From contig CAZJGG010000010.1 of assembly GCA_964545475.1 (NCBI GenBank), forward strand, positions 1-59,592: 59,592 nt of DNA, written 5' to 3'. This document shows positions 50,255-59,576 of the stretch, in pieces. Position 1 is the first letter of the stretch. Each line of letters opens with the position of its first letter. Source of the stretch: CAZJGG01 sp964545475. GTDB taxonomy: Bacteria > Bacillota > Clostridia > Lachnospirales > JAISER01. A program made the translations under genes and the position numbers. The notes beneath the pieces are model-generated. The model searched no databases and was not told the origin of the DNA. It saw only the letters and a list, made by a program, of their open reading frames with translations.

Positions 50255-53200
50255 CTATAAAAATAGTTCCCTTATTTCATCAGCGGTCATTTTATTTAAA
50301 AAGCTGCTATCCTGTAATAATACAGAGTCAAAAAGCGCTTTCTTCTTTTCCTGCAGTTTAATCATTTTTTCCTCAATTGTATCTTTAGTAATGACATGAA
50401 TTACCTGAACAACGTTTCTCTGACCAATTCTATGAGCTCTATCCGTTGCCTGGTTCATAACGGCCGGATTCCACCATTGGTCGAAATGCAAAACAATGTC
50501 CGCGCTTGTAAGGTTAAGACCTGTTCCCCCTGCTTTAAGGGAAATTAAGAAAACATCTTTCTCCCCTGCGTTGAATTTATCTACCATGTTTGTGCGAAGC
50601 ATGGATTTTGTCGCCCCGTCTAAATAATAATAAGAAATCTTATTATCGTCAAGTGTTTTCATTAAAATATTAAGCATTGAGGTAAATTGAGAAAATATTA
50701 AAAGCCTGTGCCCGGACTCAACCGCCGATAATATTGTTTCAAGGGCAAGGCTTAATTTTCCTGAGCCCCCTGCATAATTATCAATAAACATTGCTGGGTG
50801 GCAACAAATTTGCCTTAGCCTTGTAAGCATTGATAATATTTTCACCTTATTTTTATTAAAATCGGAAAGAAGCTCTCCTTCCAGCTCTCCCCTAGCCTGC
50901 AATAAATATGCGGCATAAATTTTTCTTTGCTCTTCTTCCATTTCTGCGTAAAGCATGGTTTCAACTTTATCAGGAAGTTCCTTCAAAACGTCTTTTTTCA
51001 TTCTGCGAAGTATAAACGGCCCAATCTGCTTTTGGAGCATAACTGCCTTTTCTTTGTCGTCCTGCTTAACTATTGGGTTTTCATATATTTTTGTAAACTT
51101 ATCTGCGCTATACAAATATCCAGGCAAAATAAAATCAAATATAGACCAAAGCTCGCTTAACGAATTTTCAATAGGCGTTCCCGTCAGAGCAAACCTGGAA
51201 CGGCTATTTAAGGTTTTAATGGCAATAGCATTTTGTGTAGATGGGTTTTTAATATACTGGGCTTCATCTGCAATTACAAAATTAAATTCTGTATTTTCGT
51301 AATTGTCAATATCCCGCTTTAGCATGTCATAAGTTGTAATAAATACATCTGTATCTTTAGATTGGGTAAATATTTCCGTCCTTTTTTGCGGCGAGCCGGT
51401 GATTATGGCTGTTTTGAGCATTGGGGCAAATTTTTCAATTTCGTGCGCCCAGTTATACATAAGAGACGTAGGGGTTACTACTATTGAAGCCCCTTTGTTT
51501 TGCCCTTTTTCAGACAACAGCAGGCAAATAACTTGAAGTGTTTTTCCAAGCCCCATGTCATCAGCTAAAATCCCTGAAAAACCGTAATGAGTTAACATTT
51601 TTAGCCATTTAAACCCTGTTTTTTGATAAGCTCTTAAAGTTTTAGATAGCTGTTTTGGGCATTTAATTTTATTATTATTAAATTTTTCAACATTTTCAAT
51701 TAATTCCTCAAACATTTGGTCATATGCAACATTTTCATTTTCGCTTAATACTTCCTTAACATACATTGCCCTGTATGCCGGAAGTTTAATTTCGTCTGAA
51801 ACATCTTTTTTACTTAAGTTAAGGGCATCTAACAGCTTGGCATATTCGCTTAAGTTTTCGTCCCCCAAATTAATAAACGAACCGTCTTTCAAACGGAAAT
51901 ATTTCTTTTTTAGCTTATACGCATCCATAACGCCTATAAGCTCAGATATAGAATAATCCAAATCTTCAATAGAAATGTGAAGCAGATTTCCTTTAAGCCT
52001 GACGCCATATGATGGCTTTTTCACCTGCTTTATAGCATTTTTAGAAAATTCTTCTGAAAGATAGACTTCCGATATTTTATTAAGAGATTTAAGCCCACTT
52101 TCATGGAAATCAAACATTTGGTTTTCGTTTGCAAGGACATATTCTCCGTTTACCGTTTTTTCAAAACCGTAACCTTTAAGCCTGCTTAAAATTTTCATTT
52201 CTTCATAAGTATCACGCAAAATATTGTCATTTGTTCCTAAAATTGGATTAATTTCTTTACCCTCGTAAACAAAATTTACTTTACAAGTTATTTTTTTAGG
52301 TGTTGCATCAAAATAAAGCTTAGAAACAAGAGGGGCAACATGGAGAGAATGCTCCATAATGCTGTTCTCATCAATCATGTCCATTTTGTTTAAAAGCGGC
52401 AAAACATAAGATATAAATTTTGAGTAATTATCATTTTCAAAAATAATTTCTTCCGTTTGGGAAGAACCAAACTCATTTAACAGCATTAATACGCTTCGGC
52501 CTTTTGACACTTCAATTTTATACAATTTGTTATTTATGAAAAAATATAAGAATTTCTCACCGCTTATAACGCTGTATGATATTCTTTTTGTACAAAGCTT
52601 TACTTTATTGTCTTTTAGCTCTGTGTAAAACTTAATCTCTGGCTTATCCTCTGTAAGCATAGCTATTTCATTATTTATTTGCACTACCGAACCGCAGTAT
52701 ATATCAAAAAACTTGTCAAAAAACCGTGGTGGCATAATGAATGTATCATAAAATGCATCTTTATAATCATTTAAGATATTTATAAGCTTTTGGGCACGCT
52801 CTTTAAAAGCATTGATGTTATGCTTGAAGTTAAAGCCTTTTCCATAACTAGACACAGCTCCAGCATCTATGTCTTTTAAAAGCGCTTTTATATTTTTAAC
52901 GTTGTAAAGGGTATCTTCTCCGATTTTAAGCCTTAATTCAGCGTTACCAATGTTATTTACAATTAAATATGGGAAAAGCTCAACAGTGTAGTTAGCGCCT
53001 TCATTTGCAGACATTTCCTTCTCAATTACACTGTAAATACTATTTTCAAAATATTTTATAATATTTGCCGATGCTTTTTTGTTTAAATCTATTTTCGGGC
53101 TTTTGTTAATAAGCGCAATCATTACCGCAACCACGTGTTTGCAAGTACCTTTCCAAACCTTGTTGCCATCGCAGTCGCAGCTATAACGCTTAAATTCCCC

Positions 53201-53401
53201 ATCTTTTGAAAAAGTAAGGGTTATTGTATAATTTTTATAAGCTCCGTCTACTTTAGCCAGTATAACCTCATTGTTTTCTTCGTTAACAAAGCCTGCAATC
53301 TCCAGCACTTTATTATCATCATACATTCTTTCGCCTCTAAGATATACATCTCTGTTAGACGCAAGAGAAAGTATTAACGCTTCGTTTATTTTAAATTTCA
53401 T
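50255..53401 (-). CDS. SWIM-domain SNF2-family helicase
   Basis: A large ATP-dependent DNA translocase (1048 aa). An N-terminal SWIM zinc finger (CDC...TCKH, about residues 75-95) is followed by an SNF2-associated region, then the helicase: LADDMGLGKTLQ (Walker A), DEAQYIKNP, LTGTPIENSLSELWSIFDF, SQFTSMLNIL and a final ATDRAHRIGQ. The ATG at 53401 has GGTGGATGAC upstream; the ATG at 53413 is an alternative. Relatives (HepA/RapA-like with SWIM) are common in Firmicutes, without a settled role. Confidence 0.93.
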   Translation of the reverse strand: MKFKINEALILSLASNRDVYLRGERMYDDNKVLEIAGFVNEENNEVILAKVDGAYKNYTITLTFSKDGEFKRYSCDCDGNKVWKGTCKHVVAVMIALINKSPKIDLNKKASANIIKYFENSIYSVIEKEMSANEGANYTVELFPYLIVNNIGNAELRLKIGEDTLYNVKNIKALLKDIDAGAVSSYGKGFNFKHNINAFKERAQKLINILNDYKDAFYDTFIMPPRFFDKFFDIYCGSVVQINNEIAMLTEDKPEIKFYTELKDNKVKLCTKRISYSVISGEKFLYFFINNKLYKIEVSKGRSVLMLLNEFGSSQTEEIIFENDNYSKFISYVLPLLNKMDMIDENSIMEHSLHVAPLVSKLYFDATPKKITCKVNFVYEGKEINPILGTNDNILRDTYEEMKILSRLKGYGFEKTVNGEYVLANENQMFDFHESGLKSLNKISEVYLSEEFSKNAIKQVKKPSYGVRLKGNLLHISIEDLDYSISELIGVMDAYKLKKKYFRLKDGSFINLGDENLSEYAKLLDALNLSKKDVSDEIKLPAYRAMYVKEVLSENENVAYDQMFEELIENVEKFNNNKIKCPKQLSKTLRAYQKTGFKWLKMLTHYGFSGILADDMGLGKTLQVICLLLSEKGQNKGASIVVTPTSLMYNWAHEIEKFAPMLKTAIITGSPQKRTEIFTQSKDTDVFITTYDMLKRDIDNYENTEFNFVIADEAQYIKNPSTQNAIAIKTLNSRSRFALTGTPIENSLSELWSIFDFILPGYLYSADKFTKIYENPIVKQDDKEKAVMLQKQIGPFILRRMKKDVLKELPDKVETMLYAEMEEEQRKIYAAYLLQARGELEGELLSDFNKNKVKILSMLTRLRQICCHPAMFIDNYAGGSGKLSLALETILSAVESGHRLLIFSQFTSMLNILMKTLDDNKISYYYLDGATKSMLRTNMVDKFNAGEKDVFLISLKAGGTGLNLTSADIVLHFDQWWNPAVMNQATDRAHRIGQRNVVQVIHVITKDTIEEKMIKLQEKKKALFDSVLLQDSSFLNKMTADEIRELFL

Positions 53402-53523
53402 GTCATCCACCATTTTTTCTTAAAAGAAATATGCGACATATTATTATATTACAAATTGAATAATATTTAAAGTCTTTTATTTATATTTTTACTTCAATGT
53501 AGTATAATACAGTTTACGGATAA

Positions 53524-53690
53524 TAGACTTTTTCCGAAACTCCATGCCGCCGTCTTTGCGGCAAATTTTCCGTTTTGACTACGTCAGGGGGAAACGTACA
53601 TACGGTGCTTAGTATGCCCGTTTCCCCCTTCCTTGCAAAACAAAAAATTTGCTCACAAATACGACGACAGCGAGCTTCGGAAGAAGTCTA
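53524..53690. mobile_element. Family C 167-bp MITE-like element, copy 2
   Basis: Ends TAGACTTTTTCCGAAACTC and GAGCTTCGGAAGAAGTCTA. Both flanks read ATAA (53520-53523 and 53691-53694). Same length and inverted sequence of the copy at 36763-36929, including the GTACATACGGTGCTTAGTATG core. It fills most of the 312-base gap between the SNF2 and HAD genes. Confidence 0.88.
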
Positions 53691-53713
53691 ATAACAGAAC
53701 TGGGAGGCATTTT

Positions 53714-54511
53714 ATGTATAAGCTTTTGGCTTTAGATTTAGACGGAACACTTGTAAACGACGACGCAATAATACCTGATAACAACAAAAATGCAATAAAA
53801 AAAGCCATAGATAAAGGCGTTAAGGTGTGTTTAAGCTCTGGACGTTCTTACCTTTCTCTTAAATATTTTGAACAGGAGCTTTGCCTTAATGAAAAAGGCA
53901 ATTATGGAATATGTTTTAACGGCAGTATTTTATATGAAACTCATAACCATAACATATTAAGAGATGTTAGACTTCCCAAAGGGATGGCTATTAATTTAAT
54001 AAAAGAACTTTCACGTTTTAAAGCGGACACTATTGTTTATGTTAATGATATGCTTTACATTTTGGAAATGACCCCTTCTTTAAAATATTACACAGAAAGA
54101 AGCAAAGTAAACTATACAATTGTGGATTCTTTTGAAAAAATAGAAACAGATGTTTCTAAGGTTTTAATAAGAGGAGAAAATGATGAGTTAAAAAAGGCCA
54201 ATGAATATATGTCTGAATATACAAAAGGGCTTTGTAACTGTTTTTTTACAGAAAAAACCCTTTTGGAATTTACAAACTTAAACGCCACAAAAGGGAATGC
54301 GCTTAAAGAATTATATACTATGCTGGGGCTAAAAAAAGAAGAAGTTATTGCAGTGGGAGACAATTTTAACGATATCTCCATGATAGAGGAAGTTGGGCTT
54401 GGAATTGCCGTTAACAACGCAGAAAACAGGGTTAAAGAGATTGCAAACTATGTTACCGAATGGAATAACAACCAAGGGGCAATCGAGGAGGTTATTCATA
54501 AATTTTTATGA
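53714..54511 (+). CDS. Cof-type HAD-family phosphatase
   Basis: A haloacid-dehalogenase-like hydrolase (265 aa) of the Cof/YbiV group, acting on sugar phosphates, nucleotides or cofactors. Motif I is LDLDGTLVNDD at the start; motif II CLSSGRSYLSL; motif III/IV GDNFNDISMIEEVG. ATG 53714 follows ACTGGGAGGCATTTT. An open frame runs upstream to 53633, but that part is encoded by the family C element and has no ribosome site. Its stop overlaps the MFS start (ATGA). Confidence 0.92.
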   Translation: MYKLLALDLDGTLVNDDAIIPDNNKNAIKKAIDKGVKVCLSSGRSYLSLKYFEQELCLNEKGNYGICFNGSILYETHNHNILRDVRLPKGMAINLIKELSRFKADTIVYVNDMLYILEMTPSLKYYTERSKVNYTIVDSFEKIETDVSKVLIRGENDELKKANEYMSEYTKGLCNCFFTEKTLLEFTNLNATKGNALKELYTMLGLKKEEVIAVGDNFNDISMIEEVGLGIAVNNAENRVKEIANYVTEWNNNQGAIEEVIHKFL

Positions 54512-55746
54512 AATTTCTTTCATACTTTAAAAATTACGAAAGAATTAACCCGAACATTTTAGTTTACATATTTTATGGAATTTTATATGAAACAAGTTAT
54601 AACATTTATAGGCCTTTCGCCGTTAAATATTTAGAAAGAATAGGTGGCACAAGCCTTGATATTTCCCTGTTTTATTCCTTGCCGGGGCTTGTGGCGGCAT
54701 TAGCTTTACTTCCCGGCTCCATTATTTTAACAAAGTTTAAGCTTAAAAAAAATATTACAAGTATATTGTTTTTAATAAGCAGGCTATTAATACTAAGTAT
54801 GGCATTTATAGCTTTTTTGCCTGCAGAAATTCGTCCGCTGATTTTTATTATTATAATCGGGCTTATTAATTTTCCCGAAAGCTTGGCTCAAACCTCTTTG
54901 CAAGGCTTTTTGGGCAATGTTTTTTCAACCGCCGACCGCTCTTTTGCAATATCTTTGAGAAACAAGTTTGGAAACATGACAATACTTATAGTCACGCTGC
55001 TTTCTGGCATAATTATAAGCTATATTCCAAGAAATAATGAGCAAAGGCTTGCTTTATATCAAATATTTTTCGCAGCCGCCTTTATTTCTGGCTTATTTGA
55101 AATATTTATTTTTAGGAGATTTAAAGAAACGCCCTCCGAAACCTCCGTAGGGCATAAGCTTAAAATTCGTGAAATATTTCAAAATAAAAGCTTTATAACT
55201 TATTTATTAACAACAGTTTTATTTCAGTTCTCATGGCAAGTAGGATGGCCGCTTACTTCTATTTATTATATTGAAATTATTAAGGCTAGTGAAATTTGGT
55301 TTGCCATTTTCGCTTGTGTTTCCGGGCTTTGCTCGTTTTTTTCAGCAGGCTTTTGGAACAATTTCATAATTAAAAATGGAAATTCCAAAACTTTGGTGTT
55401 AAGCACATTTTGCATGGCTGCAAATATGCTTGTAATCGGGCTTTCAAAGGATGTTTGGACAATAACACTGTCCTGTGTGTTTACGGGCTTTTCGGTAATA
55501 GGCTTTAACACAACTCTTCTTAACGGGCTTTTGTTAAACACACCAAACCACAACCGGATTATGTATTTAGGGGTTTACAACACCTTTGTTAATTTATCTT
55601 TATTTGCTTCACCCCTTGTTTCCGCTTTTTTAATACAAAAATACCATATTGAAATTTCAATGTTTATATCAGCGGGCTTAAGGTTTTTTGCCGCTTTTAT
55701 AATTTTGATACAATATAGGTACTCATTAAGAAGTATACATATCTGA
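54508..55746 (+). CDS. MFS-type transporter
   Basis: A 12-helix major-facilitator membrane protein (412 aa), with YFYGILYETSYNIYRPFAVKYLERIGG at the N-terminus and a second half from about residue 210 onward. It lacks motifs that would give the substrate. ATG overlaps the HAD phosphatase stop by four bases, so phosphatase and transporter are coupled and may process and export one compound; that link is inference. Confidence 0.85.
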   Translation: MKFLSYFKNYERINPNILVYIFYGILYETSYNIYRPFAVKYLERIGGTSLDISLFYSLPGLVAALALLPGSIILTKFKLKKNITSILFLISRLLILSMAFIAFLPAEIRPLIFIIIIGLINFPESLAQTSLQGFLGNVFSTADRSFAISLRNKFGNMTILIVTLLSGIIISYIPRNNEQRLALYQIFFAAAFISGLFEIFIFRRFKETPSETSVGHKLKIREIFQNKSFITYLLTTVLFQFSWQVGWPLTSIYYIEIIKASEIWFAIFACVSGLCSFFSAGFWNNFIIKNGNSKTLVLSTFCMAANMLVIGLSKDVWTITLSCVFTGFSVIGFNTTLLNGLLLNTPNHNRIMYLGVYNTFVNLSLFASPLVSAFLIQKYHIEISMFISAGLRFFAAFIILIQYRYSLRSIHI

Positions 55747-55804
55747 GCACAAGTGTAAGGTTAGAATATGCACTCATTTTAACCAGTAAGGAGTATATAT
55801 AAGG

Positions 55805-55833
55805 TTGTATATTTTTTACAACTGTGTTATATT
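55805..55833 (+). promoter_or_regulatory. Promoter of glyA
   Basis: TTGTAT (55805-55810), 17-base spacer with TGT just before the -10 (extended), TATATT (55828-55833). A GGTTAGAAT...ATTTTAACC hairpin lies upstream. Confidence 0.65.
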
Positions 55834-55884
55834 AGACTTGTAACAGCTTAATCAAATTAACAAGTATTTTTAGGAGGCGTTATT

Positions 55885-57126
55885 ATGTTTAATTTAGAGT
55901 CCATCAAGGAAATAGACAAAGAGCTAGCAGACTCGTTAATGTTGGAGCTTACGAGACAAAGAGGTAATATAGAGCTTATAGCCTCTGAAAACTTTGTTTC
56001 AAAAGCAGTTATGGCGGCAATGGGAAGCTGGCTTACAAATAAATATGCCGAAGGATACCCTGGCAAACGTTACTACGGCGGATGCGAAAAAGTTGATATT
56101 ACTGAAAACCTTGCAATTGACAGAGCAAAACAGCTTTTCGGCGCAGAACATGCAAATGTTCAACCCCATTCTGGAGCAAACGCTAATTTCGCTATATATT
56201 TTGCGGCGCTTAACCCCGGGGATACTGTTTTAGGTATGAATCTTGCCCAAGGCGGACATTTAACTCACGGCAGCCCTGTTAACATTTCCGGCAAATATTT
56301 TAATATAGTTCCTTACGGAGTATCCCCTGAAACATGCACAATAGATTATGACGAAGTTGAAAGGCTTGCAAAAGAAAACAAGCCTAAAATGATTATTGCT
56401 GGGGCAAGCGCATACCCAAGAACAATTGATTTTGAGAGATTCGGTAAAATTGCAAAAGAAGTGGGCGCTTATTTAATGGTTGACATGGCGCATATTGCCG
56501 GGCTTATAGCAACCGGGCATCACCCCAACCCTACGCCTTATGCGGATTTTGTAACATCTACTACCCACAAAACATTAAGAGGCCCAAGAGGCGGTCTTAT
56601 TCTTTGCAAATCAGAGCACGCTCAAGCGGTTGACAAAGCGATTTTTCCGGGAGTTCAAGGCGGCCCTCTTATGCATGTTATTGCTGCAAAAGCAGTTTCC
56701 TTTAAAGAAGCTCTTTCGGCAGACTTTAAACATTATCAGCAGCAAATTATTGACAATGGAAAAGCATTTGCAGAAGCTTTAAAAGCTAACGGCTTTAACC
56801 TTGTTTCCGGCGGAACGGATAACCACTTAATCCTTGTGGACTTGAGAAACTTAAATATAACCGGAAAAGATGCAGAGCATTTGCTCGACGAAGTTCACAT
56901 TACATGCAACAAAAATACAATTCCATATGACCCACAAAGTCCGTTTGTTACAAGCGGTATAAGACTTGGCGTTGCCGCTATGACAACTAGAGGTTTAAAA
57001 GAGGCAGACTTTGCAGAAATTGCTGAAATTATGGCAATGACATTAAAAGATTTTGATAAGTTCAAAAATGAAGCTAAAGAAAAAGTATTAAAGATTAGTG
57101 AAAAATATCCTCTTTACAATGAATAA
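55885..57126 (+). CDS. glyA: Serine hydroxymethyltransferase
   Basis: A PLP enzyme interconverting serine and glycine with tetrahydrofolate, supplying one-carbon units. IELIASENFVSKAVM, the His of AQGGHLTHG, the PLP lysine in TSTTHKTLRGPRGG (about residues 223-236) and GTDNHLILVDLR are present. The length of 413 aa is normal. ATTTTTAGGAGGCG precedes ATG. The following prepilin peptidase gene overlaps its end. Confidence 0.96.
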   Translation: MFNLESIKEIDKELADSLMLELTRQRGNIELIASENFVSKAVMAAMGSWLTNKYAEGYPGKRYYGGCEKVDITENLAIDRAKQLFGAEHANVQPHSGANANFAIYFAALNPGDTVLGMNLAQGGHLTHGSPVNISGKYFNIVPYGVSPETCTIDYDEVERLAKENKPKMIIAGASAYPRTIDFERFGKIAKEVGAYLMVDMAHIAGLIATGHHPNPTPYADFVTSTTHKTLRGPRGGLILCKSEHAQAVDKAIFPGVQGGPLMHVIAAKAVSFKEALSADFKHYQQQIIDNGKAFAEALKANGFNLVSGGTDNHLILVDLRNLNITGKDAEHLLDEVHITCNKNTIPYDPQSPFVTSGIRLGVAAMTTRGLKEADFAEIAEIMAMTLKDFDKFKNEAKEKVLKISEKYPLYNE

Positions 57127-57568
57127 TTTTTATTTTGGCTGGGTGTTGTGCCTTGTTTTTGCGTTTGCTGTTATAGATGCAAAAACGGGCAAAATACCTG
57201 ATAAACTAATAATTACCAGCTTTTTCGCCTTAGTTTTATGGCATATTTTTGCCCCCCTTAATTTGCCTGTTACAGCTTTACAAAGCGTTGCAGGCTTTTT
57301 TGCAGGGGGGCTTCCCATATTTTTTATAATATTAATAACAAAAGGCGGCATGGGCGCAGGAGACATGAAGCTTTTAGCTTTAATAGGGGCTTATTTAGGC
57401 GCAAAAAGCGTTATTTTGATTTTATTGCTGTCGATAGTTATATGCGGTCTTTATTCCGCAATTCTTATATTACTTAAAATTAAAACATTAAAGTCTGAAA
57501 TAGTCTTTGCCCCTTTTATCGCCGTTTCAACATTTATTGCTGTGTTTTTTTCACAAGGAGCGTGTTGA
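57119..57568 (+). CDS. A24-family prepilin peptidase (peptidase domain only)
   Basis: A small membrane aspartyl peptidase (149 aa, five to six helices) of the type IV prepilin peptidase family, lacking the methylase domain. The first Asp is in AVIDAKTGKIPDK and the second in GGMGAGDMKLLALIG. It would process pilin-like proteins, possibly the competence pseudopilins served by ComEA/ComEC. ATG 57119 overlaps glyA; GTG 57098 is an alternative. The last codons and the TGA lie within the family B element, so the natural C-terminus was altered by its insertion. Confidence 0.85.
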   Translation: MNNFYFGWVLCLVFAFAVIDAKTGKIPDKLIITSFFALVLWHIFAPLNLPVTALQSVAGFFAGGLPIFFIILITKGGMGAGDMKLLALIGAYLGAKSVILILLLSIVICGLYSAILILLKIKTLKSEIVFAPFIAVSTFIAVFFSQGAC

Positions 57569-57665
57569 ATAATCCTTATTAGGAAAATTTCAGATGTAAA
57601 AACCACCGGATTTAGGGGCGTTTTTACATCGTTTTGAAATTTTTTAATCAATATTCAACACGCCC
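57558..57665. mobile_element. Family B 108-bp MITE-like element, copy 2
   Basis: The ends are GAGCGTGTTGAAT and ATTCAACACGCCC. ACAAG flanks both sides (57553-57557 and 57666-57670), a 5-bp target duplication different from that of copy 1. The stop of the prepilin peptidase (57566-57568) and the stop of xdhC (57644-57646) are both inside it. Confidence 0.88.
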
Positions 57666-58459
57666 ACAAGAGATTTATGCTCTACTTTTCCCTTATTTTT
57701 AACTGCTAAAATTTCCGCTAAAACTGATATTGCAATTTCAGCCGGAGTTCCGTCACTTATGTCAAGACCAACCGGGGTATAAAAGTTTTTTATACCCTCC
57801 GGCTCAATTCCAGCCTTAACAAGCTTTTCCTTTATATCAGCAACTTTCGCCTTACTTCCCATAAGCCCAATATACGCCGTTTCCTTATTTATTACTGTCA
57901 AAAGAGCAGCAAGGTCGTTTTGGTGTCCTCTTGTAGCTATTACTACATATGTTTTATGGTCAAAAGGTATAATTTCTGCGGCTTTATCCGGCATTAACGA
58001 TATGTACTGCTTTAAACCGCCGAATTCTGTTACCAACTCTTCCCTATCATCTACAACATATATGTCGAAAGGCAAGGCTTCTGCCGCTTTTGCTATTTTT
58101 TGCGCAACATGCCCAGCTCCGAAAATTACAAGCCTGTAATTTGGAGTTAATACGTTAACAAACCCAGACACTGAGCCGCCGCAAACCATTTCAAGCTCAC
58201 CTTCTTTCGTTAGGTCGTAGCTGAAAGAAAAGCTTTCCTTATTTTCCTCCATGGCTTTCACTGCGCTTTCCACAACATCCTTTTCCACGTTCCCTCCACC
58301 AATTGTTCCAGTGCTGGAACCATCGGCAAAAACCCCCATCATAGAACCTATTTTTGACGGCGTTGAACCGTGGGAATCAGTTATTGTAACAAGCGCTGCC
58401 TTTTCCCCTTTTTTTAAAGCATTTTCTATGCCGTTAAATATTTTATCAAGACTAATCAT
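57644..58459 (-). CDS. XdhC/CoxI-family protein
   Basis: A 271-residue maturation factor of the XdhC type, which inserts or sulfurates the molybdenum cofactor in xanthine-dehydrogenase-like enzymes. The N-terminal domain has ITDSHGSTPSKIGSMMGV and the C-terminal Rossmann domain (about 110-270) has LVIFGAGHVAQKIAKAA and YIGLMGSKAKV. ATG 58459 follows GAAGGAGGAAATAAA; the open frame upstream lacks a ribosome site. No molybdo-enzyme subunit is nearby. The last codons and stop come from the family B element. Confidence 0.88.
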   Translation of the reverse strand: MISLDKIFNGIENALKKGEKAALVTITDSHGSTPSKIGSMMGVFADGSSTGTIGGGNVEKDVVESAVKAMEENKESFSFSYDLTKEGELEMVCGGSVSGFVNVLTPNYRLVIFGAGHVAQKIAKAAEALPFDIYVVDDREELVTEFGGLKQYISLMPDKAAEIIPFDHKTYVVIATRGHQNDLAALLTVINKETAYIGLMGSKAKVADIKEKLVKAGIEPEGIKNFYTPVGLDISDGTPAEIAISVLAEILAVKNKGKVEHKSLVGVLNID

Positions 58460-58620
58460 TTTATTTCCTCCTTCTAAGTCACCCTTACGCCAAGAACAAA
58501 CGAAAACATTTTGACAAAAATAGTCGCCAAAAAATTGTTCTGACCCCAAAATGTTAGACAATATTTAATTAGCGATTGTTTTTATAGATTCACAAATATT
58601 TTGACTTATATTTATGCACC

Positions 58621-59445
58621 TCACATCATTTTTCTTGCATACATTTTATTTGCAGCATGTTTATGCGGTATGCCGGACGAATTGCAATCAGAGATATAAT
58701 CTAAAAAATCTTCAATAAACCAATCCTGATAAAACATAAGCAATTGCCCCGATGTCCAATGATAAGAATGGTTTTCTTTTTCGGGAGCATCGCCAATAAA
58801 AGGCTTTTTAACAAAAACATGTAGAACGTTCATCCCGCCGTTTGCAGTAAAGTCTTTATAATTTGTTATTATTTCTTCTCTCAATTCCGGCTTGATATAG
58901 TGAAGTACCCCACTCGAAAATAATATATCATATTTTCGTTCTAAACGAAAATCCCAAATATTTGCTTTGAACACGTCAACGTAAACATTGGCCTCATCAG
59001 CAAGGCGCTTCGTTTTTTCAATGCCTGCGTCTGATATGTCGAATGCACTTACTTCATATCCGCAACGTGCAAAAAATACAGCGTCCTTGCCTTCGCCACA
59101 ACCAATATCTAAAATATGAAGTGGTTTTATGGGTGGTATAAGTTCTAATACTTTCAAACACATATTTGATGGTTGTATCCCCCAAAAGTATTCATCTCTT
59201 TTATAAGCTTGTTCATAATAAGAATGTGGATCAAAATTGTGAGAATATCCTATCAGCCTATCTATGCTAACATTTAATATAGAGGCTAATGCAGGCAGGG
59301 TTGATATATCGGGTGTTGTTTGTCCGTTTTCCCATTTACTTACTGCTTGACATGTTATATTAAGTTGCTTGGCAAGTTCCTCTTGAGTTAATTTCTTTTC
59401 CTTACGATAACGTACAATATTAGAACCAATAATTTCTTTCATCAT
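58621..59445 (-). CDS. XRE-type HTH regulator fused to a SAM methyltransferase
   Basis: Residues about 1-65 form an XRE/Cro helix-turn-helix (KLTQEELAKQLNITCQAVSKWENG, DISTLPALASILNVSIDRLIG). Residues about 85-270 form a class I SAM methyltransferase of the TehB/tellurite-resistance type (LDIGCGEGKDAVFFA as motif I, LFSSGVLHYI as motif IV). TehB uses SAM to detoxify tellurite. This fusion could sense a compound, methylate it and control its own gene. AGGAGGCG precedes ATG. Its promoter and a divergent promoter with a palindrome lie at the window edge. Confidence 0.88.
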   Translation of the reverse strand: MMKEIIGSNIVRYRKEKKLTQEELAKQLNITCQAVSKWENGQTTPDISTLPALASILNVSIDRLIGYSHNFDPHSYYEQAYKRDEYFWGIQPSNMCLKVLELIPPIKPLHILDIGCGEGKDAVFFARCGYEVSAFDISDAGIEKTKRLADEANVYVDVFKANIWDFRLERKYDILFSSGVLHYIKPELREEIITNYKDFTANGGMNVLHVFVKKPFIGDAPEKENHSYHWTSGQLLMFYQDWFIEDFLDYISDCNSSGIPHKHAANKMYARKMM

Positions 59446-59461
59446 TTTCGCCTCCTATGAC

Positions 59462-59491
59462 ATTGTATCAAATATATAATGAATAATTCAA
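59462..59491 (-). promoter_or_regulatory. Promoter of the HTH-methyltransferase gene
   Basis: Minus strand: -35 TTGAAT (59486-59491), 18-base spacer, -10 TACAAT (59462-59467). Confidence 0.55.
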
Positions 59492-59527
59492 TAACCTAAC
59501 ATTTTAATGTAATACAAAACTCAACAC

Positions 59528-59547
59528 TTGGTTAATATTAAAACCAA
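59528..59547. promoter_or_regulatory. Inverted repeat next to the outgoing promoter, possible operator
   Basis: TTGGTT and AACCAA arms separated by eight bases (AATATTAA). The right arm abuts the -35 of the rightward promoter, a typical position for an XRE-type repressor site. Confidence 0.45.
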
Positions 59548-59576
59548 TTGACATTAAATAAAATCCATTATATATT
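59548..59576 (+). promoter_or_regulatory. Rightward promoter at the window edge
   Basis: Consensus TTGACA (59548-59553), 17-base spacer, TATATT (59571-59576). It reads out of the window toward an unseen gene divergent from the HTH-methyltransferase. Confidence 0.65.

Noticed and set aside
53633..53713. N-terminal extension of the HAD phosphatase
   Set aside because: The extra 27 residues are encoded by the family C element; the GGGAGG ribosome site and the LDLDGTL motif support the ATG at 53714.
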